Positions 47,130 through 55,780 of a DNA stretch of 64,000 nucleotides are shown here, piece after piece. Location of the stretch: assembly GCF_000379765.1 (NCBI RefSeq), contig NZ_KB903432.1, positions 186,427-250,426 on the forward strand. The letters are read 5' to 3'. This DNA comes from Flexithrix dorotheae DSM 6795. Lineage in GTDB: Bacteria > Bacteroidota > Bacteroidia > Cytophagales > Flammeovirgaceae. Position numbers and translations under genes: made by a program. The notes under the pieces were generated by a model. It ran no database searches. It was not told where the DNA came from and was given only the letters and a program-made list of their open reading frames with translations. Position 1 is the stretch's first letter, and every line of letters begins with the position of its first letter.

Positions 47130-48017
47130 CTAAAACTGAATTTCCTGCCGAAGAAAACTTATAAAACAATCGAAATAGGAGGGAAAAGTACGGTCTTTTA
47201 ACCGCGCCACATACCATTTCCGATGAAGACCTTCAGGAGAAACTTTAATGGCCTGTACACTATTTTGGGCTAAATAGGATTTAATGGCCCATTTGGCCAG
47301 TACGGCAATTCCCATTTCTGCCTTTATCATCTCAATAGTTGCTTCTGTCAAAGGAATGATGGTAATCTTCTCAGGAGTGATGTTGTTGACAGAAAGCACT
47401 TTTTGATAAACTGTTACGCTTTCCAGAGGCAAAGAGTGGATAATAAGATTGACATCACAAAAATCTTCTGCGGTTACATAATCCAGATCTGTCCAGGGAT
47501 GATTTTCCCCAACAACAGCCATCAATTCATCACAAAAAAGATCGATATATTCAATTTTGTCATTTTCTACTTTATCACTGGTAATGGCCAAATCCAATTT
47601 TCCATTCAACAGATTTTCCATTGGATGATGCGTAAATTCAAACATCACTTTCACCTCGATACTGGGAAAGTCATGATTAAACCGCTTTAGCAAAGGTGGT
47701 AACCAATGGTAGCAGGTATAGCATTCAGTACTCACCGAAAGGCTTCCTTTTTCTCCGCTGGTAAGGGCTTTCACTTCAGATTTTGCCTTTTTTAATTCAC
47801 TTAAAATAACCCTGGATGCTTCCAGCATTTTTTCTCCTGCCGGTGTCAATACAAGTTTTTTATTAATTCTATAGAAAATTGGTGTTCCCAGCTGTGATTC
47901 CGCCTCTTTCAATTGATGGCTAATTGCACTTTGGGTTAAGTGTAATTTTTCCGTAGCATTGGTAATGCCTCCTTCTTCTACCACCGCTTTTATGAGTTTT
48001 AAATGCCTGATTTCCAT
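47130..48017 (-). CDS. LysR-family regulator, MetR-like
   Basis: 295 residues. The winged helix lies at residues 1-60 (GGITNATEKLHLTQSAISHQL). The effector part is close to MetR in pattern: SVSTECYTCYHWLPPLLKRF matches the MetR block ECHSCIQWLTPALENF in my memory, and DLAITSD follows. MetR senses homocysteine and controls methionine synthesis genes. Assignment by a few motifs is tentative. It is divergent from the DinB/YfiT gene, with TCATGA palindromic hexamers at 48112-48130 between them. Confidence 0.85.
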   Translation of the reverse strand: MEIRHLKLIKAVVEEGGITNATEKLHLTQSAISHQLKEAESQLGTPIFYRINKKLVLTPAGEKMLEASRVILSELKKAKSEVKALTSGEKGSLSVSTECYTCYHWLPPLLKRFNHDFPSIEVKVMFEFTHHPMENLLNGKLDLAITSDKVENDKIEYIDLFCDELMAVVGENHPWTDLDYVTAEDFCDVNLIIHSLPLESVTVYQKVLSVNNITPEKITIIPLTEATIEMIKAEMGIAVLAKWAIKSYLAQNSVQAIKVSPEGLHRKWYVARLKDRTFPSYFDCFISFLRQEIQF

Positions 48018-48111
48018 AAATTTTTATTTGGATTTTCCCGGAAAACTAAATCTGGTTAATCTTCACAATTGCCAAAATAACAACGGGATTTAAATTATCA
48101 TCCATTTTTTG

Positions 48112-48130
48112 TCATGAAATTATCTCATGA
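48112..48130. promoter_or_regulatory. Candidate operator for the divergent LysR/DinB promoters
   Basis: Two TCATGA hexamers (48112-48117 and 48125-48130), each its own reverse complement, lie 13 bases apart in the 182-base divergent gap; a LysR dimer could bind here. Confidence 0.4.
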
Positions 48131-48199
48131 TGGTGATGAAAACTTTTCGTTTTACATGAAGCCAAAAATCCTGTATTCTTGTAAAAAATCCCTATACTC

Positions 48200-48724
48200 A
48201 TGGAAAATCAAAAATACCCAATAGGACAATATCAATATCCAGGTGGATATAATGATCAGGAAAGGAAAGCACTGATTGCTGAAATTGAAGACACTCCAAA
48301 AAAATTATATGAAGCCGTAGCCGGATTATCTGAAAAACAACTGGATACTCCCTATCGGATTGGAGGCTGGAGTGTACGTCAGGTGGTGCATCACCTGCCT
48401 GATAGCCATCTCAATAGTTTCGCAAGGTTTAAGCTTGCACTTACGGAAGACTGCCCTCAAATTAAAGCATACAATGAAGCGGCCTGGGCTACGCTTTGTG
48501 ACTATAAGGAAACCCCATTAGAAACTTCCCTTAAATTACTGGAATGTCTACATCAAAGGTGGGTTATTTTACTGCGTTCTCTACAAGAAGATGATTTCAA
48601 AAAAAGGTTCTATCATCCGGAAAATGGCACTGTTAGCCTGGACTATAACCTTGGATTATATGCCTGGCACGGAAAACATCATATTGCCCATATTACTTCC
48701 CTTAGGGAAAGAATGAAATGGTAA
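48200..48724 (+). CDS. DinB/YfiT-family metal-dependent protein
   Basis: 174 residues, soluble. The four-helix DinB fold is shown by WSVRQVVHHLPDSHLNSF and the C-terminal WHGKHHIAHI, the His residues that hold a divalent metal. YfiT/BstA relatives transfer bacillithiol or other thiols or hydrolyse small substrates; the actual reaction here is open. It is divergent from the MetR-like regulator, which may control it. That link points to thiol or sulfur metabolism, an inference only. Confidence 0.9.
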   Translation: MENQKYPIGQYQYPGGYNDQERKALIAEIEDTPKKLYEAVAGLSEKQLDTPYRIGGWSVRQVVHHLPDSHLNSFARFKLALTEDCPQIKAYNEAAWATLCDYKETPLETSLKLLECLHQRWVILLRSLQEDDFKKRFYHPENGTVSLDYNLGLYAWHGKHHIAHITSLRERMKW

Positions 48725-49200
48725 ATAGAAAAAATTGCTATAACATCTCTTGTAAGGCTTGGAAGATACCTATAGATTAATTGCTTTTGCTAAATTACAG
48801 GGGAATAAAAATAGAACAATATTACAGGATATTTGTAAAGTCACCTGATTTAAAATTTGCCATAATAACGGCAATTTTATATTTTTAACTGTTTTTGTAA
48901 TCAGTACTGATTTTCAAAAATGAATTCTCAATTTGCATGATAAAGTTGGCGCTTGATAATGCAATCGAGATAATCGCACTCTATTAAGCCGGATAGTATT
49001 TTACTTCCGGCTTTCTTTGTATAGCGGAAGTCTTCCTTTACAAAAATTTATTTCAGATGTAAAACCTTGGGGAGACACTTTGCTTTCAGGTCCGGTTCAG
49101 CTACTAAAAGAATGTTCTTCACCAGAAATAATAAATGTCCCTTATTGCTTTTGAAACATTTATGGGTAAGAACCAGGGAATAAAATAAAATTCAACAAAA
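48725..49200. other. Intergenic region with a terminator-type hairpin
   Basis: About 475 bases without a gene. The only structure seen is the AAGCCGGA/TCCGGCTT hairpin at 48986-49013. The remainder is A+T-rich and shows no repeat or frame that I trust. Confidence 0.5.
48986..49018 (+). terminator. Terminator-type hairpin downstream of the DinB gene
   Basis: AAGCCGGA (48986-48993) pairs perfectly with TCCGGCTT (49006-49013) around a 12-base loop, followed by TCTTTGT. It is 260 bases past the stop, so its link to that gene is loose. Confidence 0.6.
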
Positions 49201-50055
49201 TCAGGAGCAACACCTTTGTCCGCTATCCTTAAATTCTTTAATAGTCATGCCATAAGAATTTTTGAAGGTCCGGGCCAGATGGCTACTATCAGTGAAATTT
49301 AATTCAAAGGCAATTTCCTTTAAAGTCAGATCGGTATGTAGCACTTTTGTTTCCACCAGTTTTAACTTCGATTTTGTAATATATTCATTCAAATTCATCC
49401 CGGCCTGCTTTTTAAAATATTCTGAAAAATAAGTAGGGGAAATCCCAAATTTCTCTGAAAGCACAGGGATTCTGAGATTATCAGTATTACTAATATGTGT
49501 ATTGATGAAGCGTAAAACCTCTCCAAATCTTCTTTCTGATTCATTCCCCTGATCAACATATCTTTTTTCAATACTTCTGGCTAAAATATTCAGAATACTG
49601 GCTATTGCTCCTGTTATAATAGCATCTGAATAAGAATCCCCATGAAGATATTCCTGATAAATAGACTTAATAGTTTGTATAATATATGACCTTTCCCGAT
49701 CTGAACTGATTATATCTCCTGGGACCTTATTGTAATTCGCCAGTATGTAGGCCATTCGATCAAACCATTCCTTGTAGTCTGCAAGCTTATGGTTATTCAA
49801 AAAGTAATGATCGGTAAATCGAATAAAATAAAATCTGGAGAACTCCTTAATTTTAAATGAATGGCAATCCAGTGGGGGGAGTAAAAAAATATTTCCTGCT
49901 TCATAATCAAATTCATGCTGGTTAATGCACTGATGCCCTCTTCCCTCATCCACATAAACGATCTCAAAGAAATTGTGCTTATGGGGTCTTTTTTTCCACT
50001 CAGTTATCTCTTCTACATGAATCTCGAAAATTTTTTGGGCTTCCTCTGTAATCAT
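49201..50055 (-). CDS. AraC-family regulator of the electrophile-response operon
   Basis: 284 residues from the ATG at 50055; a TTG nine codons upstream is an unlikely start. The N-terminal cupin part ([22 protein letters not shown]) is followed by the C-terminal double HTH ([38 protein letters not shown]). It ends SGQRCCS, with a Cys-Cys pair at the extreme C-terminus that could react with electrophiles. It is divergent from the MDR-LLM-SDR-Kef operon and is the obvious candidate for its regulator. Confidence 0.92.
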   Translation of the reverse strand: MITEEAQKIFEIHVEEITEWKKRPHKHNFFEIVYVDEGRGHQCINQHEFDYEAGNIFLLPPLDCHSFKIKEFSRFYFIRFTDHYFLNNHKLADYKEWFDRMAYILANYNKVPGDIISSDRERSYIIQTIKSIYQEYLHGDSYSDAIITGAIASILNILARSIEKRYVDQGNESERRFGEVLRFINTHISNTDNLRIPVLSEKFGISPTYFSEYFKKQAGMNLNEYITKSKLKLVETKVLHTDLTLKEIAFELNFTDSSHLARTFKNSYGMTIKEFKDSGQRCCS

Positions 50056-50197
50056 TGTAAGAATATTGGTTTTAGATGACAATTATAGGATAATTTCCCT
50101 AAAAAATGCCAATATTTTATTCCAAATTTTATGATCACAGACCACAATCCTGTTTGCATACCATAAAAACCGAAAGTGATACAACTGAATATTAAAG

Positions 50198-50217
50198 TTT
50201 GACACCGATCTTTGACA
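50198..50217 (+). promoter_or_regulatory. Direct repeat TTTGACA in the operon promoter region
   Basis: TTTGACA occurs at 50198-50204 and 50211-50217, 13 bases apart, about 41-60 bases upstream of the MDR start. It could be an AraC half-site pair or overlapping promoter elements. Confidence 0.4.
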
Positions 50218-50257
50218 TAATAATCAAACAAGTAATTTAACAAAGCAATTAATAATA

Positions 50258-51274
50258 ATGAAAGCAATAGGGTTTAAACAATCATTACCAATTAATGAAG
50301 CAAACAGTTTCATTGAATTTGAAACAGAGAAACCAACCCCAGATGGTTATGATCTGCTAATAAAGATTTCTGCAATTTCAGTTAACCCGGTCGATTATAA
50401 AATAAGACTGAATTCGGCTAAAGATCAAACTTTAGAAGTTCCTAAAATTATAGGTTGGGATGCAGTGGGAACAGTAGAGGCTGTAGGGGAAAAAACATCC
50501 CGATTCAAAGTTGGGGACGAGATTTACTATGCTGGGGATATCACCAGAAGTGGCAGCAATGCAGAGTTTCAGTTGGTAGATGAACGCATTGTGGGCTTTA
50601 AGCCAAAAAATTTAACTGATGCGGAAGCAGCAGCCATACCACTTACCGGACTGACTGCTTATGAATCTCTCTTTGACCGGATAAAGATTGATCCTGAAAA
50701 GGATAAAGGGAAATCAGTACTTATACTTGCAGGTGCCGGTGGTGTAGGATCTATAGGCATTCAGTTAGCTAAAAAATTGGCTAAACTTACCGTGATAGCA
50801 ACCGCCTCCCGCCAGGAAACAATCGATTGGTGTTTGGAAATGGGAGCTGACCATGTAATCAACCATAGAGAAAACCTGCAATCAGAATTGGAGCGAATTG
50901 GCTATCCGCAGGTAGATTATATCCTGGACTTTGTAGATTTAGAAGGATATTGGGATAGCATTGCTGAAATTATAAAACCCCAGGGCCATATTGTTTCAAT
51001 TACTGCCAGTAGTAAACCACTAAACCTGGATATTCTTAAAAGTAAAAGTGTTTCCTTTAGCTGGGAATTGATGTATACCCGATCTATGTACCATACAGAA
51101 GATATTGACCAGCAACACAAGATTTTAAATCATGTAGCGCAATTGCTGGAAGAAGGAACATTAAAGTCTACCCTGACAACTACCCTGAAAGGATTATCAG
51201 CAGACAACCTCAAAAAAGCCCATGAGATGCAGGAATCAGGAAAAACCATTGGTAAGACTGTCATACAATTTTAG
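50258..51274 (+). CDS. MDR-family NAD(P)H-dependent oxidoreductase
   Basis: 338 residues. It has the GroES-like N-terminal domain (ISAISVNPVDYKIRL) and the Rossmann glycine motif LAGAGGVGSIGIQLAKKL, with the long-range order of quinone-oxidoreductase-like zinc-free members: no catalytic Zn cysteine or histidine set is apparent. Relatives reduce enals, quinones or other activated double bonds. First gene of the five-gene unit, opposite the AraC regulator, with a terminator-like hairpin before the next gene. Confidence 0.92.
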   Translation: MKAIGFKQSLPINEANSFIEFETEKPTPDGYDLLIKISAISVNPVDYKIRLNSAKDQTLEVPKIIGWDAVGTVEAVGEKTSRFKVGDEIYYAGDITRSGSNAEFQLVDERIVGFKPKNLTDAEAAAIPLTGLTAYESLFDRIKIDPEKDKGKSVLILAGAGGVGSIGIQLAKKLAKLTVIATASRQETIDWCLEMGADHVINHRENLQSELERIGYPQVDYILDFVDLEGYWDSIAEIIKPQGHIVSITASSKPLNLDILKSKSVSFSWELMYTRSMYHTEDIDQQHKILNHVAQLLEEGTLKSTLTTTLKGLSADNLKKAHEMQESGKTIGKTVIQF

Positions 51275-51425
51275 TAGTGACTACCTATTTCTTAAAAACT
51301 TATATCCTTCTCTCAGCTTTGAAAATCATATTTATTGAATTCAGAAATGGCCTGTTAGGTAAGTCCTCATTAAATGATTTAAGCTAAAATAAACTGGGTT
51401 TAAACTTTTGAATTTTCATGGTAAA

Positions 51426-51454
51426 ATAGGCTTCTTCTAATTTGAGAAGCCTAT
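51426..51454 (+). terminator. Hairpin after the MDR gene
   Basis: ATAGGCTTCT and AGAAGCCTAT pair perfectly around a nine-base loop, followed by TTATTT. It may attenuate transcription into the LLM gene rather than stop it. Confidence 0.7.
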
Positions 51455-51473
51455 TTATTTCCCCTCTATAAAG

Positions 51474-52448
51474 ATGAAAGATTTTAAAAAAATAAATAAG
51501 GGATTTAATCGCGTTTTCAGGCCGGGAAAGCTCAGTGTGGGCATTGTCATCCCTATTGAAAATTATGAAAGTGGGCCCATCCCAGGAATGAAAGATCACC
51601 TGGAAAAAGTCAAACTTGTGGAAGAACTTGGGTTTAAAGCTCTTTGGGTTCGGGATATCCCTTTTAATGTTCCTTCCTTTGGAGATGCTGGGCAAATGTT
51701 TGATCCTTTTACTTACCTCGGGTTTCTTTCAGCTCATACTTCTGAGATTGCTTTGGGCATTTCCAGTATTGCTTTACCCCTTCATCATCCACTTCATATA
51801 GCTAAATCAGCTACCAGCATAGATCAACTTTCTGAGGGTAGAATGATTTTGGGGGTGGCCTCAGGAGACAGACCTGACGAATATCCGGCTATGGGCATCG
51901 AATTTGAAAAACGTGAGGAATTATTTCGTGATGCATTTGACTATATCCGAAATATACAGGGAAATTTTCCCATCGGTGGAAATACAAATTATGGCAACCT
52001 GAATGGCAATATGGATATGTTGCCAAAACCTTATGGTAATAAAATTCCTTTATTGATCACAGGGAGTAGCAGACAAACACTGGAATGGAATGCCAAAAAT
52101 GCAGACGGATGGATGAATTATCCCAGAAATTTATATCAACAATATAACAACATCCTTCAATGGCGGGAATTGATTTCCAGAGACTTTGAATACGATAAAC
52201 CATTTATGCAACCTTTGTATGTAATTCTGGAAGAAAATGATGACGCCAAACCTCAGGCCATACCACTGGGTTTCAGAATTGGGCCAAAGTATTTGCTGGA
52301 TTATTTTCAACAATTGGAAGAAATTGGAGTCAACCATGTAGCGATCAATCTTAGGTTTAACTCCATGCCTATGGAAGCAACACTCCAAAAAATTGCGAAT
52401 AAAGTTTTGAATCAAATCCACCAAACAGAAAAAGAAATTCAATTATGA
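51474..52448 (+). CDS. LLM-class flavin-dependent oxidoreductase
   Basis: 324 residues with the luciferase-like TIM barrel pattern: LSVGIVIPIENYE, LWVRDIPFN, HTSEIALGISSIALPLHHP, and the LILGVASGDRPDEYPAMG block. It resembles the TIGR03571 group. Such enzymes use F420 or FMN to oxidise or reduce small molecules; substrate unknown. It overlaps the following SDR gene by four bases (ATGA), so the two are translated together. Confidence 0.9.
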   Translation: MKDFKKINKGFNRVFRPGKLSVGIVIPIENYESGPIPGMKDHLEKVKLVEELGFKALWVRDIPFNVPSFGDAGQMFDPFTYLGFLSAHTSEIALGISSIALPLHHPLHIAKSATSIDQLSEGRMILGVASGDRPDEYPAMGIEFEKREELFRDAFDYIRNIQGNFPIGGNTNYGNLNGNMDMLPKPYGNKIPLLITGSSRQTLEWNAKNADGWMNYPRNLYQQYNNILQWRELISRDFEYDKPFMQPLYVILEENDDAKPQAIPLGFRIGPKYLLDYFQQLEEIGVNHVAINLRFNSMPMEATLQKIANKVLNQIHQTEKEIQL

Positions 52449-53242
52449 AAAAAATACTAGTCACTGGAAGCACAGATGGTATAGGAAAATTAGTGGCAAT
52501 AAAACTTGCTAAAGATGGCCACCAAATATATCTGCATGGCAGAAACCAAGAGAAATTAACCAAGGCAATTGAGGAAGCCAAATTTGACTCAGGAAATGAA
52601 AATGTATCAGGTTTTGTTGCTGATTTCTCTGACTTATCTGCGGTAAAAAGCATGAGTGATGAGGTGAAAAATGACCTGGAATCATTGGACATCCTGATTA
52701 ATAATGCTGGGGTATATAATAGTTCTGTTCCTCAAAATGAAGATGAATTAGATACGCGCTTTGTCGTAAACTATCTGGCCTCGTATCTATTGACAAAGGA
52801 ATTATTGACCCTACTTAGATACGGAAATGATGCACGGGTAATTAATCTGGCATCTGCTGCTCAGGCTCCCGTTGATCTTGAAGTATTAATGGGAAGAAGA
52901 AAAGCATCTGAACCAGATACTTATGCACAAAGTAAGCTGGCGTTAATTATGTGGAGTTTTCAATTGGCAGAAAACGAAAAAGATTTAAATGTGATAGCCG
53001 TAAATCCTGGTTCCCTATTACATACAAAAATGGCTTTGGAGGCCTTTGGTAGTTTTTGGTCACCTGCAGAAAAAGGTGCTGATATTTTGTACGCCCTGGC
53101 AATTTCCGAAAAATATAAAAGTGTGTCTGGAAAGTATTTTAACAATGATAGTGGTAACTTTGCCCAGGCACATCCTGATGCTTATGACAATCTGAAAATT
53201 GGTAAGCTCATGAAAGTTACAAATGAAATTTTAGAAAGATAA
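52445..53242 (+). CDS. Short-chain dehydrogenase/reductase
   Basis: 265 residues. The cofactor motif TGSTDGIG and the catalytic YxxxK (YAQSK) are present, with NNAGVYN as the fold signature; the Ser is in NLASAAQ. The substrate is unknown. It is the third gene of the operon, coupled to the LLM gene by overlap, and precedes the KefF-like gene by five bases. Confidence 0.93.
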   Translation: MKKILVTGSTDGIGKLVAIKLAKDGHQIYLHGRNQEKLTKAIEEAKFDSGNENVSGFVADFSDLSAVKSMSDEVKNDLESLDILINNAGVYNSSVPQNEDELDTRFVVNYLASYLLTKELLTLLRYGNDARVINLASAAQAPVDLEVLMGRRKASEPDTYAQSKLALIMWSFQLAENEKDLNVIAVNPGSLLHTKMALEAFGSFWSPAEKGADILYALAISEKYKSVSGKYFNNDSGNFAQAHPDAYDNLKIGKLMKVTNEILER

Positions 53243-53247
53243 TCCCT

Positions 53248-53853
53248 ATGGCCGAGGTTCTCATCCTATTTGCTCATCCTAAATTTGAAAGTTCACGTGT
53301 AAACAAAGCATTAGTTGAAAAAATAAAGAAGAGACCGGGAGTAACATTCCATGATCTTTATGAGCATTATCCTGATTTTAATATTGACATTATTAAGGAG
53401 AAAAAACTATTGTTGGAGCATGATGTGATTGTTTGGCATCATCCGCTTTATTGGTATAGCTGCCCTCCAATACTTAAACAGTGGATTGATTTAGTACTGG
53501 AGTACAAATGGGCTTATGGTCCTGATGGAAATGCCCTGAAAGGAAAACAGGTTTTGAGTGTGATCACTGCGGGAGGTTCGCGTGCAGTGTATTGTGCTGA
53601 AGGAAACAATAATTATTCAGTCAATGAATTTATGAGGCCTTTTGAACAGACAGCCCGACTTTGCGGAATGACATATCTGCCTCCCTTTACTGTAATGGGA
53701 ACACATTTATTAGCTGAAGAGGAACTTCAAAACTATAGTGAACAATATGATAAAGCAATTTCCTTACTGCAACAGGGAATTACTGCCCAAAAACTGGGAA
53801 GATGTGACTACCTGAATGATCTAAAACAACTTCATAATTCCATTATAAAATGA
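53248..53853 (+). CDS. KefF/KefG-like NAD(P)H quinone oxidoreductase
   Basis: 201 residues with the flavodoxin-like fold: AEVLILFAHPKFESSRVN, WHHPLYWYSCPPILKQWID, and AGGSRAVYCAEG. Kef ancillary proteins bind FMN, reduce quinones and activate the KefC antiporter. Here the kefC-like gene follows with a four-base overlap, as in the classical pair. I do not choose between KefF and KefG. Confidence 0.9.
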   Translation: MAEVLILFAHPKFESSRVNKALVEKIKKRPGVTFHDLYEHYPDFNIDIIKEKKLLLEHDVIVWHHPLYWYSCPPILKQWIDLVLEYKWAYGPDGNALKGKQVLSVITAGGSRAVYCAEGNNNYSVNEFMRPFEQTARLCGMTYLPPFTVMGTHLLAEEELQNYSEQYDKAISLLQQGITAQKLGRCDYLNDLKQLHNSIIK

Positions 53854-55748
53854 GCGGCAGTATTCTATTTGAAGCCATAATTTTTCTTGCGGGAGCTATT
53901 ATTTTTGTTCCGATAGCCAAACGTTTTGGTTTAAGTTCCGTGTTGGGCTACCTAATTGCAGGAATGTTTATAGGCCCCTATGTATTTGGTTTTGTGGGGG
54001 AAGAGGGAGAAGATATTCTCCATTTTGCGGAATTTGGAGTAGTAATCATGCTCTTTCTTATCGGTCTGGAAATAGAACCAAAGAGCTTTTGGCATATGAG
54101 AAAAAGCATTGTGGGAATGGGTGGGTCCCAGCTTGTATTCACCCTGGCATTATCCCATATCGCTTTCTTATTTCTAGGATTTGACTGGAAGGTTTCTCTT
54201 GTCGTTTCCATGGCTGTAGTCCTTTCCTCCACTGCAATTGTCCTACAAACCATCAAGGAAAAAGGATTAATGAACACCTCCTATGGCACGGCATCATTCT
54301 CTATTCTCCTTTTTCAGGACATTATTGTTATCCCTATGTTGGCCGTGATTCCTTTGCTTTCGAATTCCAACCCGGCTGCTTCAACTGATACTCATGAAGG
54401 GGAAGTACAAACCTACTTATTAGAAGGTTTACCAATAGGAGTTCAAACACTGGCTGTAATCCTTTCTGTAGCCATTGTAATACTTGCCGGCCGTTACCTG
54501 ATTGTACCTATGTTAAAGTTGGTCGCCACCACCAAACTAAGGGAATTACTTTCAGCCTCTGCTTTGCTTATCATATTAGGTCTGTCTTTTGCAATGGAAT
54601 TAGTAGGGTTAAGCCCGGCTTTAGGGGCTTTCCTGGGCGGAGTAGTTTTGGCAACCAGTGAGTTTAAACATGAGCTCGAAAGCAACCTTGAACCATTTAA
54701 GGGACTGCTCCTTGGTCTGTTCTTTATGGCTGTGGGAGCTTCCATTAATTTTATTGTCATTCGGGAAAATCCTATAATGATAGGTGGGTTGGTTGCCGGA
54801 GTGATCCTTTTAAAGGCATTAGTGATATATCTCATTGCCCTCCTTTTTAAGTTAAAAATGGATCAGAGATTACTTCTAAGCATAGGATTGGCACAGATAG
54901 GAGAATTTGCTTTTGTATTGCTCTCATTTGCATTTCAACTAAATATTCTGACAAGAGAATACCTAGATATGATGTTGGTAGTAACCGCCTTATCCATGAC
55001 ACTTGCCCCAATATTGGGAATCATTAATGAAAGGGTAATCCTGCCAAAGGTGGGCACAAAAGAATCTGAAAAAAGACCCATTGACCACATCGCCAAATCA
55101 CATAAAATCATTCTGGTTGGATTTGGTCATTTTGGAAGTACAATTGGAAGGTTTTTACGGTCACATGGGGTTGAGGCCACTATACTCGATCACGATTCCA
55201 ATCGGGTAGATCTGCTGAGAAAAATGGGATTCGAAGTTTATTATGGGGATGCCACCCGGATTGACTTGTTGGAGTCGGCTGGCATAAATGAGGCTGATTT
55301 ATTAATCAGTGCAGTTGACAACCCGGACACTACCATGAATCTTGTAGAAATTGTAAAGGAAAAATATCCACATGTGAAACTTATGGTAAGAGCTAAAAGC
55401 AGGTACGATGCCTACGAATTATTGAACTCAGGCATTGAGCATGTCTATCGCGAGTCCCTGGATACCTCAGTAAAACTAGCCGCGGATGTGCTTACTCAAA
55501 TGGGATTTAGAAAATACAGCGTATACAGACAAGCCCAGAATTTTATTAAATATGATGAAGACAGTTTGAAAAGACTGGCTGATAAACCAAAGGATAGCCG
55601 TGAGTATATTTTCCAGGCAAAAGAAGAAATCGCTGAACAGGAAAAGCTTTTGGAAGAAGATCTTAAACGAGGATTTATTGAAGCCGATCACCATTGGGAT
55701 AGTGAGCAAATGCGTCTTCAGAAAAACAATTCTGAAAAAAAGGCTTGA
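53850..55748 (+). CDS. KefC-like potassium/proton antiporter (CPA2)
   Basis: 632 residues. About twelve TM helices lie at residues 1-385, with the family signatures GVVIMLFLIGLEIEP, STAIVLQTI and GLSPALGAFLGGVVLA. A TrkA-N (RCK) domain follows (about 405-520), with ILVGFGHFGSTIGRFL as the Rossmann motif. The C-terminal tail is charged. The antiporter exports potassium for protons and acidifies the cytoplasm when glutathione or other electrophile adducts bind the RCK site. It closes the operon; the next gene is convergent. Confidence 0.95.
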   Translation: MSGSILFEAIIFLAGAIIFVPIAKRFGLSSVLGYLIAGMFIGPYVFGFVGEEGEDILHFAEFGVVIMLFLIGLEIEPKSFWHMRKSIVGMGGSQLVFTLALSHIAFLFLGFDWKVSLVVSMAVVLSSTAIVLQTIKEKGLMNTSYGTASFSILLFQDIIVIPMLAVIPLLSNSNPAASTDTHEGEVQTYLLEGLPIGVQTLAVILSVAIVILAGRYLIVPMLKLVATTKLRELLSASALLIILGLSFAMELVGLSPALGAFLGGVVLATSEFKHELESNLEPFKGLLLGLFFMAVGASINFIVIRENPIMIGGLVAGVILLKALVIYLIALLFKLKMDQRLLLSIGLAQIGEFAFVLLSFAFQLNILTREYLDMMLVVTALSMTLAPILGIINERVILPKVGTKESEKRPIDHIAKSHKIILVGFGHFGSTIGRFLRSHGVEATILDHDSNRVDLLRKMGFEVYYGDATRIDLLESAGINEADLLISAVDNPDTTMNLVEIVKEKYPHVKLMVRAKSRYDAYELLNSGIEHVYRESLDTSVKLAADVLTQMGFRKYSVYRQAQNFIKYDEDSLKRLADKPKDSREYIFQAKEEIAEQEKLLEEDLKRGFIEADHHWDSEQMRLQKNNSEKKA

Positions 55749-55780
55749 AGTGATTAATTAAATTTTTTCCGGAAGTTAAC

